Shown here: positions 1 through 12,429 of the stretch, one piece after another
How positions within the stretch are numbered: position 1 is the first letter of the stretch
Layout of the letters: each line of letters opens with the position of its first letter
The notes under the pieces: model-generated
The model's database searches: none
Told to the model about the DNA's origin: nothing
Seen by the model: only the letters and a program-made list of their open reading frames with translations
NCBI GenBank assembly: GCA_928212115.1
Contig: CAKMRJ010005634.1
Span: 263,917,185-263,981,184, forward strand
Direction: 5' to 3'
DNA from: Lactuca virosa
Lineage: Eukaryota; Streptophyta; Magnoliopsida; Asterales; Asteraceae
DNA length: 64,000 bases
Made by a program: the position numbers and the translations under genes

Positions 1-72
1 GGCAGATTTTCTAACTTTGAAAAACAAGTAGCATCAAGTATATGAGAAAGCAACCCTAGGCTCTGATACCAC
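1..72 (-). mobile_element. Leader and primer-binding site of copia element H
   Basis: Read on the minus strand, bases 72 to about 60 give GTGGTATCAGAGCC, the plant initiator-methionine tRNA primer-binding site, directly after the LTR end at 73. The remaining bases match the leader beside the PBS of element B (near 60660-60726), so H belongs to the same copia family. The body of H lies to the left of the window, so nothing can be said about its coding capacity. Confidence 0.8.
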
Positions 73-851
73 TGAAGGGTTTTGAGCATTCTAACACTCC
101 TAAGGTGTGCATGCAACCCTAGAAACCTTGGATCTGTGTTTTCTCTATTATACATGCAAACTTTCATTTTTCGAAGGTTTCATCCTAACTAGCATACTAT
201 GAAGTATATGTAATACAAAAATCTAGTAGAATGACATACCTTTTCTTGTTGCTTGACTCCTTAAGCCTTTAAGAACTTAGTGCCCCAAGTGTTGCACCTC
301 AAATGGAATCACAACACACCTTTGGACAAAGGATACTTTTAAGAGAGTATCTTCTTGCACCAAAATCGTCTATCCCTCTAGTATTCCACTTAAGTGCCAA
401 TTTCATGAGCTAGAGGGGTTCTTATATAGTGTGGCTTAATTAGGGTTACACCATGCAAACCCTAATGTGCATGACCTTCCATATTCCTCATGCTCCATGG
501 GTTTAAACCTCCATGGGTCACCACATGGGTTTATCCCAACATAAAGAACTATGGATCATAAGCCCACATTATAAGAATGAATGATCTACATAATCCATCC
601 TCATATATTTAATTAGTCTCTTTTGATCACAAAATTAATTCCAAATTAATTCTTGATCAATACTAATTAAATAATATGATTTCATATTAATATATTAAAA
701 CTTATAATATATATTAATAAATCATAAATAACCTCTTCTCAAAAGTCCATCTTATCAAATTGTCCTGGTGATATGCAACCCAAATGGACCATGCAACTCT
801 CGGTCAAATACATACCAATAATAGTTATGGGCTTAGACATCTAATCCAACA
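73..851 (-). mobile_element. 5' LTR of copia element H
   Basis: A 779-bp LTR on the minus strand, starting TGTTGGATTAGATG at 851 and ending CA at 73, followed at once by a tRNA-Met primer-binding site. A TATA-like CTATATAAG lies near 421-431 on the minus strand. It is the same LTR superfamily as the LTRs of A, B and F and the solo LTR S. The right flank GCAGC (852-856) should be one copy of the target duplication; its partner is outside the window. H is inserted into the gypsy LTR E. Confidence 0.8.
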
Positions 852-1004
852 GCAGCATGCTCAATGATGATGAATCTTTATATCCACTTACTAATTATTT
901 CCTGAAAAAGCATGTAAAACGAGCGTCACCTATGACAATAGTTGGTGAGTTCACAGGTTTATTAAATCAAGATTTGGTATAAAAATTTCCATAAATACAA
1001 GTAC

Positions 1005-1127
1005 ATTGCTTTAATGAGAAACAAAGTTCATTGCTATAATGAGAAACAAAGTTCATTGCTATAATGAGAAACAAATTTCATTGCTATAATGTGAAACAAA
1101 GTTCATTGCTATAATGAGAAACAAGTT
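1005..1127. repeat. 25-bp tandem repeat, about 5 copies
   Basis: A 25-bp unit beginning ATTGCTATAATGAGAAACAA repeats at 1005, 1030, 1055, 1080 and 1105 with one or two substitutions per copy and no spacers. It lies inside gypsy LTR E. Confidence 0.9.
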
Positions 1128-1534
1128 TGTATGTATATGAGAAAACAATGAGTTCACAACCAAGCCTATGACTGATGCCCTATCAAGATCTATGCTTATC
1201 GTTCCATAGATTATATGGTATCATGCACTCCAACAATCGGGAGAGTGAGGAGTTGTCAATTCCTAATAGCGTTATCCATAATGACCATTGGCTCAAAGAG
1301 TTAATGGTTGGAGTAAAGTGTAAGGGAATGGACTTAAAATGATAAGGCCTCATGTTTCAAGTTGCATAGACATACATAGCAAAATATAGCAATCGTGTTT
1401 GATACAAATCAATTTAAATACAGTAGAGGTCTTCCAAAAAATTTCCCTTGAATTTTTGATGTTATTAGCTATTTTCCAATGTTTTAAGCCTTCATATCAA
1501 TATAAATTCGCGAAAAATAACATTCAGATGATAA

Positions 1535-1895
1535 AATTCCCAAACTTTTTGTACTACTGTTATTAAACATACTTAAGCTGGGAAAATATAAATATGGATT
1601 TATAAACAGTTTAACCTGATTTTATTGTTTGTGTGCATTTATTCTAACAAAAATGGAGATAAATAGAAAAAAGTTTCCAAAATTACCCAAACTTTTTGTA
1701 GCACTGTTATTAAACATACATAAGCTGAGAAAAATATAAAACTGGATTTCTAAACAGTTTAACCTGATTTTATGATTTTTGGTGCATTTATTCTAACAAA
1801 ATTGAGATAAATAGAAAGTAGTTTCCAAAATCACCCAACCTTTTTCTAACGCTGTTATTAAACATATAGAAGCTGTGAAAAATATAAAAGATATT
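1535..1895. repeat. About 147-bp tandem repeat, 2.5 copies
   Basis: A unit containing CCCAAACTTTTTGTA, then CTGTTATTAAACATA, then CAGTTTAACCTGATTTTAT recurs at about 1539, 1686 and 1834, a spacing of 147-148 bp. The third copy is partial. It lies within LTR E and has no coding content. Confidence 0.85.
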
Positions 1896-3836
1896 TTTCA
1901 ATTAGTTTGGCTATTTTTCTTAGTTTTATTCTCCTGAACAAACATTAATTGGTGAATACTTATTAAACAGTTAAAGTAAATTACCAAAGGCTATTTTTAT
2001 ATACTAGAGTCTGATTTTGTGGATTTTAAGTGCATTTAATCTTAGAAAAATAGAATACAGAAGAGAAAAATCATCCACAATTTTATTTAGCATCCTAATA
2101 TATTATAAGATTTTCTGGTAAACTTGATTGAATTTTGGATGTGTAGAACTATTTTTCCCGTTATTAGTCCATTATAAATACCAAAATCATGGAAAATTAG
2201 GTATGCATTATGAAAAATTCAGAAAATATTTTACTGAGTATTCCACATGAGGTAGGATCTGAGAAAAATAATAGATAACCTTTTCACATTCCCTAAAGTG
2301 GTTTTATGATTTATTGGAACTAAACAAAAAGAAAATTCAAAACCATACTAAACAGTAACAAAAATCGATGAAACTTAATGAGAGGACATTATTTACTTTA
2401 GGGGTCATCCACGAATTTCTCTAAGATTTATAGACCTCAAAAAGTATTTTAAATGATTTATGGCCTTGTTTTCTTGTAACAATTTTAATAAATCAAAGAC
2501 ATGATAAAAACTCTTGGAATGTTTTAGATCCTACTACTATCTTACTGGGATTATGAGAAAATTTTGTTTTGAACAGAAAAGGATATTTATATTTTTTTTT
2601 ATGAATAAAATCATTTACATGCACTATTAACAACAATGTACTTTGATCATCATGCTCTTTAACTTGATGTTCATCACATGCATCATGGTTTGAAGACCAT
2701 GCATGGACATATTTTGTTCATAGTGATGTTTTCAAAGGAAAAACTTGAATACATAAGGTAGATGAACCTTTAAAACTTGTAAAAATCCATATTTTAGGGT
2801 TTGACATAGGTTTTGGTCCTTGGATTTAACCATCAAACAACATGCATGTTGTTCTTGGGTGAAACCCTACCACCATCATCATCAAACTCGACATTCATGG
2901 CTATGATCATGAATGTTCATAAAGAAGGGTGTAGGAGAAGGAGAAGTGTAAGAAAACCCTTTAAAACTAGAAAGAAACGTGAGGGAAATTGAAGGATTTT
3001 CGTGATTACCTTGAAGAACAACCTTAGAAGATGAAGATTTGAAAGGTTGAGAGGTGTTATTGGCTGGATAATTTCGTGAGTTTTGAGAGAGAAAGAGAGA
3101 GTTTGAGTGTTGTAAATGGTGGAGTGTGAGAGAGAGTGAAGAGAGGGATATGGAGTGAAGAAAGGAATTAATGATTGAAAGTTTTAGGGAAAAGAGAGCA
3201 TGGGAGAGAGGGTGGTGGACTTTATGAGCATAAGAGAGGCCATATCTCTCCTAATTCAAACTAAGCAAATTTCCCTTTAATTTTTATAAAACCCTAATTT
3301 TTATAAAAAGGCTTCTTTATTTAATTCTTGATTTATTAAAAATCTTTGTTTTTAACTAATAAATTATGATTAATGTTTGATAATTAAATTTTTATGTCAT
3401 TGATTATATCCCATAACTTGATTATTTAAATTTGATATAATGAGGTTCATAACAAATCTTATATAGTTTTTAGGTTTTAAAGTTTATAAATTTGAATTTT
3501 TGGGCTCTTTAAGGTTTTTTGGAACATTGTTAGATTTTTACCATCATATTTTAATGAAATTAGAAGATTTTAATTTATTTTTAGGGTTTTATACCCTTTT
3601 TCAATTGTAACAATGTTTGAAGTTTGTTCTAATTCGGGTATTGGCATTTCCTATAGTATCTAGATAACTTACTAAAATCGTAAGAGTCAAGTATATTAGT
3701 CCTAGATTTTTGTTGGATCCTAGTTTCTACAAGATTATGACCTATTTTATACTACTAGGCCATGACATGATGTGCATATATGGTTTATAAAAAGATGCAT
3801 GAGTCCGAGAATGACCTGAATTTGAAAGTTGTCACA

Positions 3837-3899
3837 CTCATCACCAGAGCCTACACCCGATCCTGAACCAAACCCTGAACCTTCTCCATGCATGCTCAT
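3837..3899 (-). pseudogene. gag: First codons of gag, gypsy element I
   Basis: Minus-strand ATG at 3899 opens about 21 codons rich in glycine and serine with a GlyAspGlu end, as in the N-termini of many plant gypsy Gag proteins. The frame is then cut by LTR E at 3836. The position, about 1.2 kb downstream of a primer-binding site, supports gag. The fragment is too short for a domain assignment, so the call rests mainly on context. Confidence 0.4.
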
Positions 3900-5086
3900 C
3901 ACCATTCCTAAAAACAATCATACACATGATCAAAACATACCCAAATAATCCTCATCCCACCGGCTTCCTATATTCTTTGTGACTCTCCTCGAGTCGAGTG
4001 TGGATCCTATGATTTCAGTAGTACGGGCCTAATACTACATTCATGCCTATCCATACTTTCCTCAAGAATCATAATGAATCCTCCAAGTCACCTTATCAAA
4101 TTGATACTCCAAATACCCGCTAAACAGTGCAACCAAACCCACTAGAACACTTCCTTGGCTCTCCTAGGTTTCCGACCTCACACTGCCATTAGCTGCTGAG
4201 GAACACCCACTGATGTTGGCTAACTTCTTCATGAATACAATCACATGCCACAAAGCTTAGATAATCCTTCGAGTAAAAGACTCGACCTCACAACGGTTAG
4301 AATCAAACGTGAGCTACACAATAAAGTCAAACCCATCACGCTGAGATTATTAACCTTTGTAATATGTGACTTAATATATTCACTTAATAGTTAATTTAGA
4401 TCACTAAGAGTCCCACAAAACACAAAGCAAGAAACATTCGTGCAGTAACACTCCTAGCCACAAACAAACCAAGAACATCCAAAGCTCAAGCACTACAACC
4501 TATGCTAGAAACTTCCACTCTCACTACTGGTTGCCTTATGCATGCAAATTATACACAATACAGGATCAGATAGACTGTCGAATAAAAGACTCTACCCTAG
4601 GACCACAATCAAATGAGGAACGAGAAATAAGGTTAAATCAGTCATTCTAAGGCTATATGATCCTAATCGTATATAATTTTTAAAGCATACACTTAGCAAT
4701 TACAAATTCCAAATCTAGCCTAGCATCTGATCCTCCTAGGCTATGAGGCATCACATATCAGGCCAATCCATACAATTATATAAATCCAAAGTAGAATGAA
4801 ACTCAAAAACTCAACCAGTCAGGCGGATAAAGGCATCTCTCCTAGCATAAAATCCTAAGCAGACCCGTAGCCTTAATCTAGCATGCATATCTCATAACAT
4901 ATAACATAACAAACATGTATCAGTATTATGGGAATCACTTACTTGAGCTCGGCTGATTGCACGCTCCACCCCCTTTCTTTTATTAGAAAATCCTTTTTAT
5001 AAAACATTTCTTTTTTTGAAAAATATACCAAACCCTCATATTTAGTTCAGACACACCCATGAGTATGTCTGAATCCCTCAAACCAA
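3900..5086 (-). mobile_element. Untranslated leader of gypsy element I
   Basis: Noncoding sequence between the primer-binding site and the presumed gag start of element I. No ORF or recognisable domain was seen on either strand. A leader of this length is normal for large plant gypsy elements. Confidence 0.5.
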
Positions 5087-5102
5087 GGCTCTGATACCAA
5101 CT
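5087..5102 (-). promoter_or_regulatory. Primer-binding site, element I
   Basis: On the minus strand this reads AGTTGGTATCAGAGCC, complementary to the 3' end of initiator tRNA-Met, two bases after the LTR boundary at 5103. Confidence 0.85.
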
Positions 5103-5397
5103 TGTAACATCCTAAAAATTATAAGGTAAAAATTTCATTTTTAGTTCAACCATAAACACCATTTAATCATTTTAATCATTTAAAAGTATATCAGAGTAAA
5201 ATAGTTATCAGAGTACAATTCCTAAAATCATGGAGTGCTGTAACATGGGTGGATACACTTCGATCAAGCCGAGCCCTTCCCTCGCAAACCGGGATTACCT
5301 GAAAAACATTTTAAACATAAACCGTAAGCACGAAGCTTAGTCAGTTCCCCAAAATACCACATACCATACATATCTGCCAACTCAAGGCTATGTCGGG

Positions 5398-5577
5398 CCT
5401 ATTTCACCCCCCGGTTCTATTTCACCCCCCGAGTCCATTTCAACTCATGTGTCGGCCCAAGGCCGTACCAGGTTTATTTCACCCCCGGGTCTATTTCACC
5501 CCCGAGTCTATTTCAACTCATATGTCAGCACAAGGCTGTATCGGGTCTATTTCACCCATGGGTCTATTTCACCCCAC
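5398..5577. repeat. Compound repeat of TATTTCACCCCC units
   Basis: An 18-19-bp subunit, GGGTCTATTTCACCCCC, is repeated, and the whole block recurs with an intervening CATTTCAACTCATGTGTC-type stretch at roughly 75-bp higher-order spacing. A short open frame across it is only a by-product of the repeat. It lies inside the LTR of element I. Confidence 0.8.
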
Positions 5578-5990
5578 ATACATATAGCAAACAGGCGCAC
5601 AAACATACATACATACAGCAAGAGTCAATAACACTACAAGCACATATAATCCTAGTGTCCTACAGTATAGTGAGCGAACTCACCTTAGTCCGCTGACAAT
5701 CCAACAGATTCTCGAGCTACTGGACCGGAGAATCCCCGTGCTAACTAATTAAATACAATCATGATCAATAATCAGTTCATAACCATAACCAGGACTTAAT
5801 TCACTAATCCCGATTCCTAGGGTAAAAGACTATTTTACCCTTCCCCTCAACTGGCCCAAAGACCAAGGACCAAACTCAATGGCACTAAAAGCCCAATAAC
5901 CGGCCCAAATCCAAAAGACACCCAAGGCCCAATACATGCCCAATTCTATAAAGGCCCAACCAAAAGCCCAAAATGTTAACTATCCATCCA

Positions 5991-6133
5991 CACGTCGTGA
6001 CCAGTCCTTGGTCACATCGTGAGATCTCACGCAGTCCGATTCCAACTCATCCCGACTCAACTCAGTCAACTTGGACATGAAAAATCACCGACCCTGACCT
6101 CACGTCGTGAGAACCCATTTCTCATGTCGTGAG
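5991..6133. repeat. Palindromic CTCACGTCGTGAG cluster, left
   Basis: Palindromic words occur at 5991-6000, 6012-6022 (one mismatch), 6099-6111 (perfect 13-mer apart from its centre) and 6121-6133 (one mismatch). They lie in the LTR of element I. Confidence 0.8.
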
Positions 6134-6777
6134 AATAATTTGAAGCCAAAAGTCCAACTTTTAAGTCCTTAATCCATTAAGCCTTGAACGCAAACTTTCC
6201 AAAAGGTCTTATAACTCCATAATGCACTGGAAAGTCGATGCTTTTAAGACATATAGGTCCAATACATGTCTGTCTCTCATTTGGGTCAAAAGTTGAAGAA
6301 AAGACATCCAACTTTCATGCAAGGTTCCGAAAAACTCAACCATTCGCTAGATCTGAACTCCATATTACTCTTAAGACCCTAATAACTCATAAAGTTGCCA
6401 ACTTTATGGCTTCCATCCATCAAACTTGCACAACCAACAGGAAAAGTGGGACAAAACCTAGATCTATCCTCATAGAACAATAAAGGATGAATCTTTGATA
6501 CTCACAATGGTCCAGAAACAATGTAAGATGATGATGATGATGATGATAAAGATTCCTTGCAAGCCTCAACACAAGATCACCTTGTTCTTCTTATTTTCTC
6601 CTTCTTCCAAGCCAAGAAAGGCTCCAAAATGACCAAAAATCCAGCAAGGATGAAGACTAGGGTTTTTTTCTGAGGTGAAAGAGGGTTTGGGGCTGATAAG
6701 AAACCCTAAAATGAGTTTAGAGATGCTTAAATATGAAGGAAACCCTAAAATGATGTTGGGCTTGGGCTGCATCAGCT

Positions 6778-6880
6778 CTCACGTTGTGAGTTCCATGTCT
6801 CACGTCGTGAGACCAGTCTCGAACAAACATTTTCATCTAGCCCATTCTCAATTCGTGAGCCTCCAATCTCACGACGTGAG
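6778..6880. repeat. Palindromic CTCACGTCGTGAG cluster, right
   Basis: Copies at 6778-6790 (one change), 6799-6811 (perfect) and 6868-6880 (reverse-complement centre), with a half copy near 6854. They are close to the 5' end of the minus-strand LTR, probably in its upstream promoter part. Confidence 0.8.
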
Positions 6881-7850
6881 CCTCCTTTCTTCCATAATCC
6901 AACCTTTTGACTCCTTGAAACCCTAAATTGATTCATCTAGGAAAACGGGTGTTACACCTGTGCTCTCCAATATGTCGAACAAGAAGAGAAAAAAGGTCAA
7001 ACAAGAATAGTAAAAGTCAAATGAATCGTCAACAATCATCGCCAATTCACCCCACGTCAGTCGTCCCACTCACGTTTTAACCCTTGTTGAGTCGCTGAGT
7101 CGTTGTCTCTATTTCTCACTTCTCAGTTCTCTCTAGTTCCCTTTATTTCTCTCTTCTCTATTCTCATGTTCAATGTTCTGCGTTGATTTCAAACAAGTCC
7201 CCTGACTTTTATGTTCATAAATCATAATGATTTCAAAATGTTAGATAAATTGTTTATTATTAAATAAATTTTGCATAAGTTAGGGGAATTGTTAGATAAA
7301 TTGTTGCAGAATTTTGCTCATGATAGATGAATATTACAAATTTAGGTTAGGAGCATTGTTATGTTAGATAAACTAGTTGTGAGACCCATGTATTACATGA
7401 GTTTATTAAAAAAAACAAACAAACATGAATATCTAACAATTTAGAAATTTTAAATTTATAAGAAAAAAAGTAAAATATTAATTATTAAAATTGAAGTGCT
7501 TATTTATCTTTTAAATTTAAACTAATAATTTAAATAAATAAACAACTAAAATAATTGGATTCAATTTAGAAATTTAGAAATTATAAGAAAAGTTGCATTA
7601 ATGAATTGAATATATATTTATTATTACATGTATTACATTTAAGTATTATATGAAATGAAATTTAATAAAATGGAAAAAACCACAAAATGACACATTGGTA
7701 TAATTTAATCTTAATGAAGGGTAGAAGAATATGTTTCACGGAATTTCCAAAGAATAAAAAAAAATAAAGGATAGAAGAATATGGTAGACGAAAATGATAA
7801 AGAATAAAGAAAAAGGGTTGTAAAGAAGTAAAAGTGAAAGTTTAGTGGCA

Positions 7851-8132
7851 AAAATATAAAAAAGTAAAAATAAAGTGGCAAAATTATAAAAATGAAAAGT
7901 TTGTTGAAACTTTAGTGGCAAAATTATAAAGAAGTAAAATAAAGTGGTCAAATTATGAAGATGAGAAGTTTCCTGTTGAAATTTCCCATGTTAAAAATAT
8001 AAAAAAGTAAAAATAAAGTGGCAAAATTATAAAAATGAAAAGTTTGTTGAAACTTTAGTGGCAAAATTATAAAGAAGTAAAATAAAGTGGTCAAATTATG
8101 AAAATGAGAAGTTTCCTGTTGAAACTTCCCAT
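7851..8132. repeat. 143-bp direct duplication
   Basis: The block containing TAAAGTGGCAAAATTATAAA at 7871 recurs at 8014, an offset of 143 bp. The two copies match almost base for base through GTTTCCTGTTGAAA. They are adjacent, so this is a local tandem duplication. Confidence 0.9.
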
Positions 8133-8136
8133 GTCC

Positions 8137-8139
<3 letters not shown>

Positions 8140-8221
<82 letters not shown>
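8140..8221. repeat. (TA)n microsatellite
   Basis: About 82 bases of uninterrupted TA dinucleotides. Confidence 0.97.
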
Positions 8222-8225
<4 letters not shown>

Positions 8226-8624
8226 ACCATAAAATGACATGTGACATAATAAATAAAAGGATGACAAGTGGCAAAATTATTTCATTTATTAGGGAGAATT
8301 GTTGCATAATTTGGTTTGTTGGCTCAATAGATGATGATTTCAATTTTAATTTTTATAGATACAATCATACAAATCATACAATTTCATGGGAATGATGAAA
8401 ACCATTGATTATTTATTTTTTTGAAAAAAAGGTTGATAGTACATGACATAGACATTTTCTGCACATCAATCTTAGTATTCTACTATAAAAGGGTTTTTTT
8501 ACTCTAGAAATATGCTCCATTTGCACAAAAAAGAACCAAGTTCTCATAGTTTGAATTAAAATGGTGTTGTTTTCCAAAAGGTTAACCTCACATTAACCAT
8601 TAGGCCAACATATTATTATATGAA

Positions 8625-8653
8625 CTAGAATGGAATCAGTGCGCCGTTGGCGC
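8625..8653 (-). other. Helitron-type 3' terminus (hairpin + CTAG)
   Basis: On the minus strand, GCGCCAACGGCGC (a 5-bp GC stem with a 3-base loop) is followed after 12 bases by CTAG and then T. Stem, spacing and terminal tetranucleotide match the plant Helitron consensus. Confidence 0.6.
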
Positions 8654-11600
8654 TGTGTTGTTGGAATTAAACTGCATGACGGATAAACTTACAAGGAATG
8701 TAAAAAGGCTCCTTTCACTTAATTTCTTGATGGGCTGGGAGACTGACAAACTTACAACGTCTTGATGGTATATGGAAGGATTGATGGTATACGACCTCCA
8801 ATTTGATTATTGCTCAAATCTCTTTATGCAAAAATCATTATAAAAATCACTTAAAATATGATAAACTCTTTGTTTATGTGAACAGAATACATAATGATAA
8901 GTAAAGGGACAGAGTCACATGTATCTGGTCAATCACTGTTGTGAGGCTGCAATCCTGCAAATTACAGAATTATACAATGGAGAGAGATAATAATCAAATC
9001 GAATATATAGGATAGAAAATTGATATTTCCTAGTTAAGGAAATACAATATTTATTAAAAGATTTTTTTTATAAGTAATTTAACAATATAGTGAACAAAAG
9101 ATCCCATATGAACAATTGAGAAGCTACTAAAGGTATATAACAGTAACTGGAACTCTACCATTTGGCATGTTAACTTTCTTCTTTTTCTTCTTCTTTACTG
9201 AAAAGAAGAAAGGAAAATGTAAGCCAATAAATTCATACCGAAAATATTATTAACAAAAAAAAGGTGGGTTGTAAGAAACAAAATTCACTTTACTTTTTAT
9301 TAAAAGACAAAATTGTCATAATACAAATTAAAACACAAACATGTTTGTTCATTGGCTCAATCATAGCAAATGAATAAGATTGAACTCCATTCCATTCCAT
9401 TTCCTACCAACCAAAGTAACATATGACATATTACAACTTTTTGCATATTCTGATTCCTTTAACAGATTCCATTCCTTCCAAAAACAGATTCCATTTACCT
9501 GCCTCACATCATGTTTCAATTCTAAAGAAGAAGATATACTTTATGAAGACAAGCTCGTATGCAGTAATAACTACTCTGTCTCAACTCCTTTGAGTCTCAA
9601 ATTCGCCAAGTATACCTAAATAAATTTATTAAAAAAAAATTGGCATTATTTGAAAACAATTTAATGGTGGATTGAATTATGAAATTATAAAAGATACCTT
9701 CACTAGATTTTGTGATTTTCTTCATGTTCAAGTTAAGAGAGAATGACATTTATTATGATTTTTTGTTATGCCCTGTAGCTAATTCTATTGGGGAGTTGTC
9801 CATTCGTTTGTTTATTACTTGTCCGGATTTTCAATTATCATTTCAGAATCTATCTAAAAGACAAATAAAATTTACACCAAGAGAATAATAAATGCTATAA
9901 TAATTATATTTTTTGCAAAGATGCTTTACCCTGACAAGCAAAAAATCATGTCATGAAAGAGAGAAATCACATCCTTCATTTGTTAGCAAGATGATCCTTC
10001 AGCAGCATGAAGTTTTGTCCCAACAATTGAAACCGACTCCAACAATTATGTTTTCCACCTCATTAGCATCTTGGGTTTGTAGATTATGTGTTGTCTCCAA
10101 CAATTGAAACTGACCGATTTCATCCACATTTGAGCCCTGAAGTCGAAAAAAAACACACAATTAATGAATAACCGACTACGTATCATTAAACTGGAAATCA
10201 AAAATTGATACCGGATTTAAAATCGAATTTCATCCAAGGAGTCGCATAATCTTTAGTCTTTAGAGTGCTCTACAACAAAAAGTCATAATAGGTAGTTTAT
10301 TGAAGCGATAAAAGAAGAAACAACACATGCTATTATTAACTTCTGAACGATTGCAAGCAATGAACTTTAAATGGAAGTGACCATTACAATATTCTCCAAC
10401 AATAACTTGTCTTCAGCCTCCTTGCACACATCCAATCTTTTGCATACAAACATTGATCATTTGATCTCATGCGACATAACGAACATAAAACCAAAAGGTT
10501 AAAATTTTCTATAACCAATAGAAAATTCCAAGTAACTTGCTATTATGGGTAAAAATTAAAGCATAGAGGTTAAGTCCGTTGCTGTTTCCCGCAATAAAAA
10601 AACGGAAAAAAAAATCAAAGGGGAGGTGGACAACGAACCAGTAATAAACAATTGTATTAAAATAAGGAAATTAAGAATTTTTTTTGGCACTGTATTGAAA
10701 TATGATATTAGGATCGGGCTAAACTGGTGTTCATAAATACATGATATATAACAATGTGATTTTGTTGGGTTGTTTATTTTTGAATCATACCGACAGGGTT
10801 TTTTTAATGAGTTTTTTTATGAAAATCTTGAAAAAAAACAATGATTATTGAAAATATTGAAAGGGTTTGCATTTCCTTACCACATTCCAACGTCATCTAA
10901 CCCATGACATACTTACGAAATGCATATAGCAACAGCAGAAATGTCAACAGCAGAAATATTGTTGCAGTTTGTTCGGTTCTTCATTGTCATACCTAAACGA
11001 CAAAATACATTTTTTTATTAAATGTGGATATATAGAGTCGAATGCAAATTTGCTTAGTATAACATCCTATTTTATTTTAATAGATCTACCCAATTATATG
11101 AAGGTTAAAGAAATAAATGCAAAAAAACAAAAAAACAAAAAAAAAATTCATTACTACAATTTGTTGGAGGTCTTCCAAAGTACAATGTTGTAAAGGTAAG
11201 CAAACTGTTGAGTTCGCATCGGTGATAATAGCATGTCACAAAACCTGTAAACATTAGTGAAGGAGTCGCTTAGAAGTCTATGATGTAATGACTCATCGAA
11301 CCCATATTAAAGGTAAATACAAAGGATTTGTAAATTAAAACCATGTGTTCGTTATAGCTTGTCAGAGCAGTACAAATTCAACCATATCAAAAATGGTGCC
11401 TTTATAGTTTTCTATGGTGTGCCGATTTCCCAAAAAAAATTGTTAAATATTTATTAAAAAAAAAACCCTAATTTTGTAACGTAAAGTAACATTTTTCCTT
11501 GGCATGAAACCACCTACATCAGAACCAACTGCAAAAGTTAGTAACAGGGAAAACGATTGTTTTTTACACATATAAAAATGCAATCATTATACAAAGAATA

Positions 11601-12331
11601 GCAACCTGATCCCTTACTTCAAAATTCTTCACGTAATTAGTTGTTGGCTCCAAGTCTCCTCACGTCAAAGCTGTTTTGCAACATCCATGTCTATGCTGCT
11701 ATGAGCAATAGCATAAATGACATGTCTACCCTTTATTTGAAATGCAATAGGTTATAATAAAAAAAGCTCTAATAGTTCTCTTCCTTTGTTGATCGAAACA
11801 ACTATCTATCTATCCAAAATAGTAATAATAATAAGAGATTTTTTACCTTCGCATTAAATCCTCAAAAATATTATGGAAGGTACATGGTCTTCCAACCACT
11901 TAGATCATTTGTTGGCATGTAATGCAATTCAAGATCCCTAAAATTCCATAACATCATGTAAATTTAAAAAAATAATAAATAAATGGTTTAAGTAAACGAA
12001 GAAGGGTAAGAAAAATGTTAATACCTCTTAATCCAGATTTCCCAATCAAAAGTTTCCACATTTAATCTCTGAATACCTTCTGTCCAATACAATTACTTGT
12101 TCTTTATAATGATTTCTAGCGGGTGAATCCTCCATGTGGTCATCTATTTTCGCTCTTTTCTGTTTTGTAGAAAGTTTGAACAGGTTAATTCAAAATTACA
12201 AATTAAATAAATTCTGAATTTACATAAATTTGTTTGACAGTAATAGTGTTATGAAGATTTAGAACACACTGCCACAACGTTCCATTTAACAACAATATTG
12301 AGGGACAACCCCGTCTGAATACAACATATAC
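8654..12331 (-). other. Helitron interior, unassigned exon-like blocks
   Basis: About 3.7 kb without a long open frame. Several short minus-strand stretches are open and bordered by AG and GT dinucleotides (for example around 12060-12160 and 10000-10130), as expected for pieces of spliced genes, but I could not assign a protein family to them. A lysine-rich tail is encoded on the minus strand near 9180-9210. The rest is AT-rich, intron-like sequence. Confidence 0.3.
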
Positions 12332-12429
12332 CTTTGAATTCAGAAGCTTTCACCATATATAAAATGCCAACTGGATTTGTAGATGCAAATACCAATAAGT
12401 CTGCTGGAAAAAACCCCATCTTCCTTCAC
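12332..12429 (-). pseudogene. P4-ATPase (aminophospholipid flippase)-like exon
   Basis: A 98-bp block bordered by TTTTAG before and GTATAT after on the minus strand. After one single-base insertion early in the block the frame reads FFPADLLVFASTNP. This resembles the conserved stretch of plant phospholipid-transporting ATPases (ALA family) in the actuator-domain region, where a lysine-acidic-Gly lead-in precedes FFPAD and a STN-x-DG turn follows. Here the Asp of that turn is replaced. P4-ATPases flip phospholipids across membranes; this is only one damaged exon and cannot be functional. It lies on the same strand as the synthetase exons and the Helitron 3' end, which suggests capture. The family match is from memory. 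Confidence 0.5.

Larger units (their letters stand above)
852..3836 (-). mobile_element. Gypsy LTR E, partial
   Basis: About 3 kb of noncoding sequence whose minus-strand start, TGTGACAACTTTC at 3836, resembles the LTR start of G1 (TGTGACAACCCG). Near 930-960 a GTGAGTTCA stretch matches a motif about 260 bp from the far end of the G1 LTR. The left part of this LTR is therefore probably beyond H, which interrupts it at 851/852. A pyrimidine-rich minus-strand tract at about 3240-3000 looks like a transcription-start region. There is no coding potential. E is inserted in the gag start of element I; CTCAT at 3837-3841 is a possible target duplication that cannot be paired here. Confidence 0.5.
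5103..6956 (-). mobile_element. 5' LTR of gypsy element I
   Basis: A 1854-bp LTR. On the plus strand it begins TGTAACATCC and ends GGTGTTACA, giving TG...CA with short terminal inverted repeats. PBS placement at 5087-5102 fixes it as the 5' LTR of a minus-strand element. CCTGT (6957-6961) is the candidate target duplication; the partner copy is outside the window. The LTR contains a tandem array at 5398-5577 and a set of CTCACGTCGTGAG palindromes. Confidence 0.8.
6957..8624. other. AT-rich spacer without recognised genes
   Basis: No coding region or known repeat family was recognised apart from the 143-bp duplication and TA run listed separately. The small open frames here are low-complexity and stop-rich in every frame. 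Confidence 0.6.

Noticed and set aside
1005..1127. Regular 25-bp repeats resembling a CRISPR array
   Set aside because: The units are directly adjacent with no unique spacers, in a plant LTR; a plain tandem repeat.
6238..6483. 81-codon plus-strand frame in LTR I
   Set aside because: No family likeness, inside a noncoding LTR, with atypical composition for a protein.
7736..7951. 71-codon hydrophobic minus-strand frame
   Set aside because: Low-complexity AT-rich sequence lying partly in the 143-bp duplication; no start context or family likeness.
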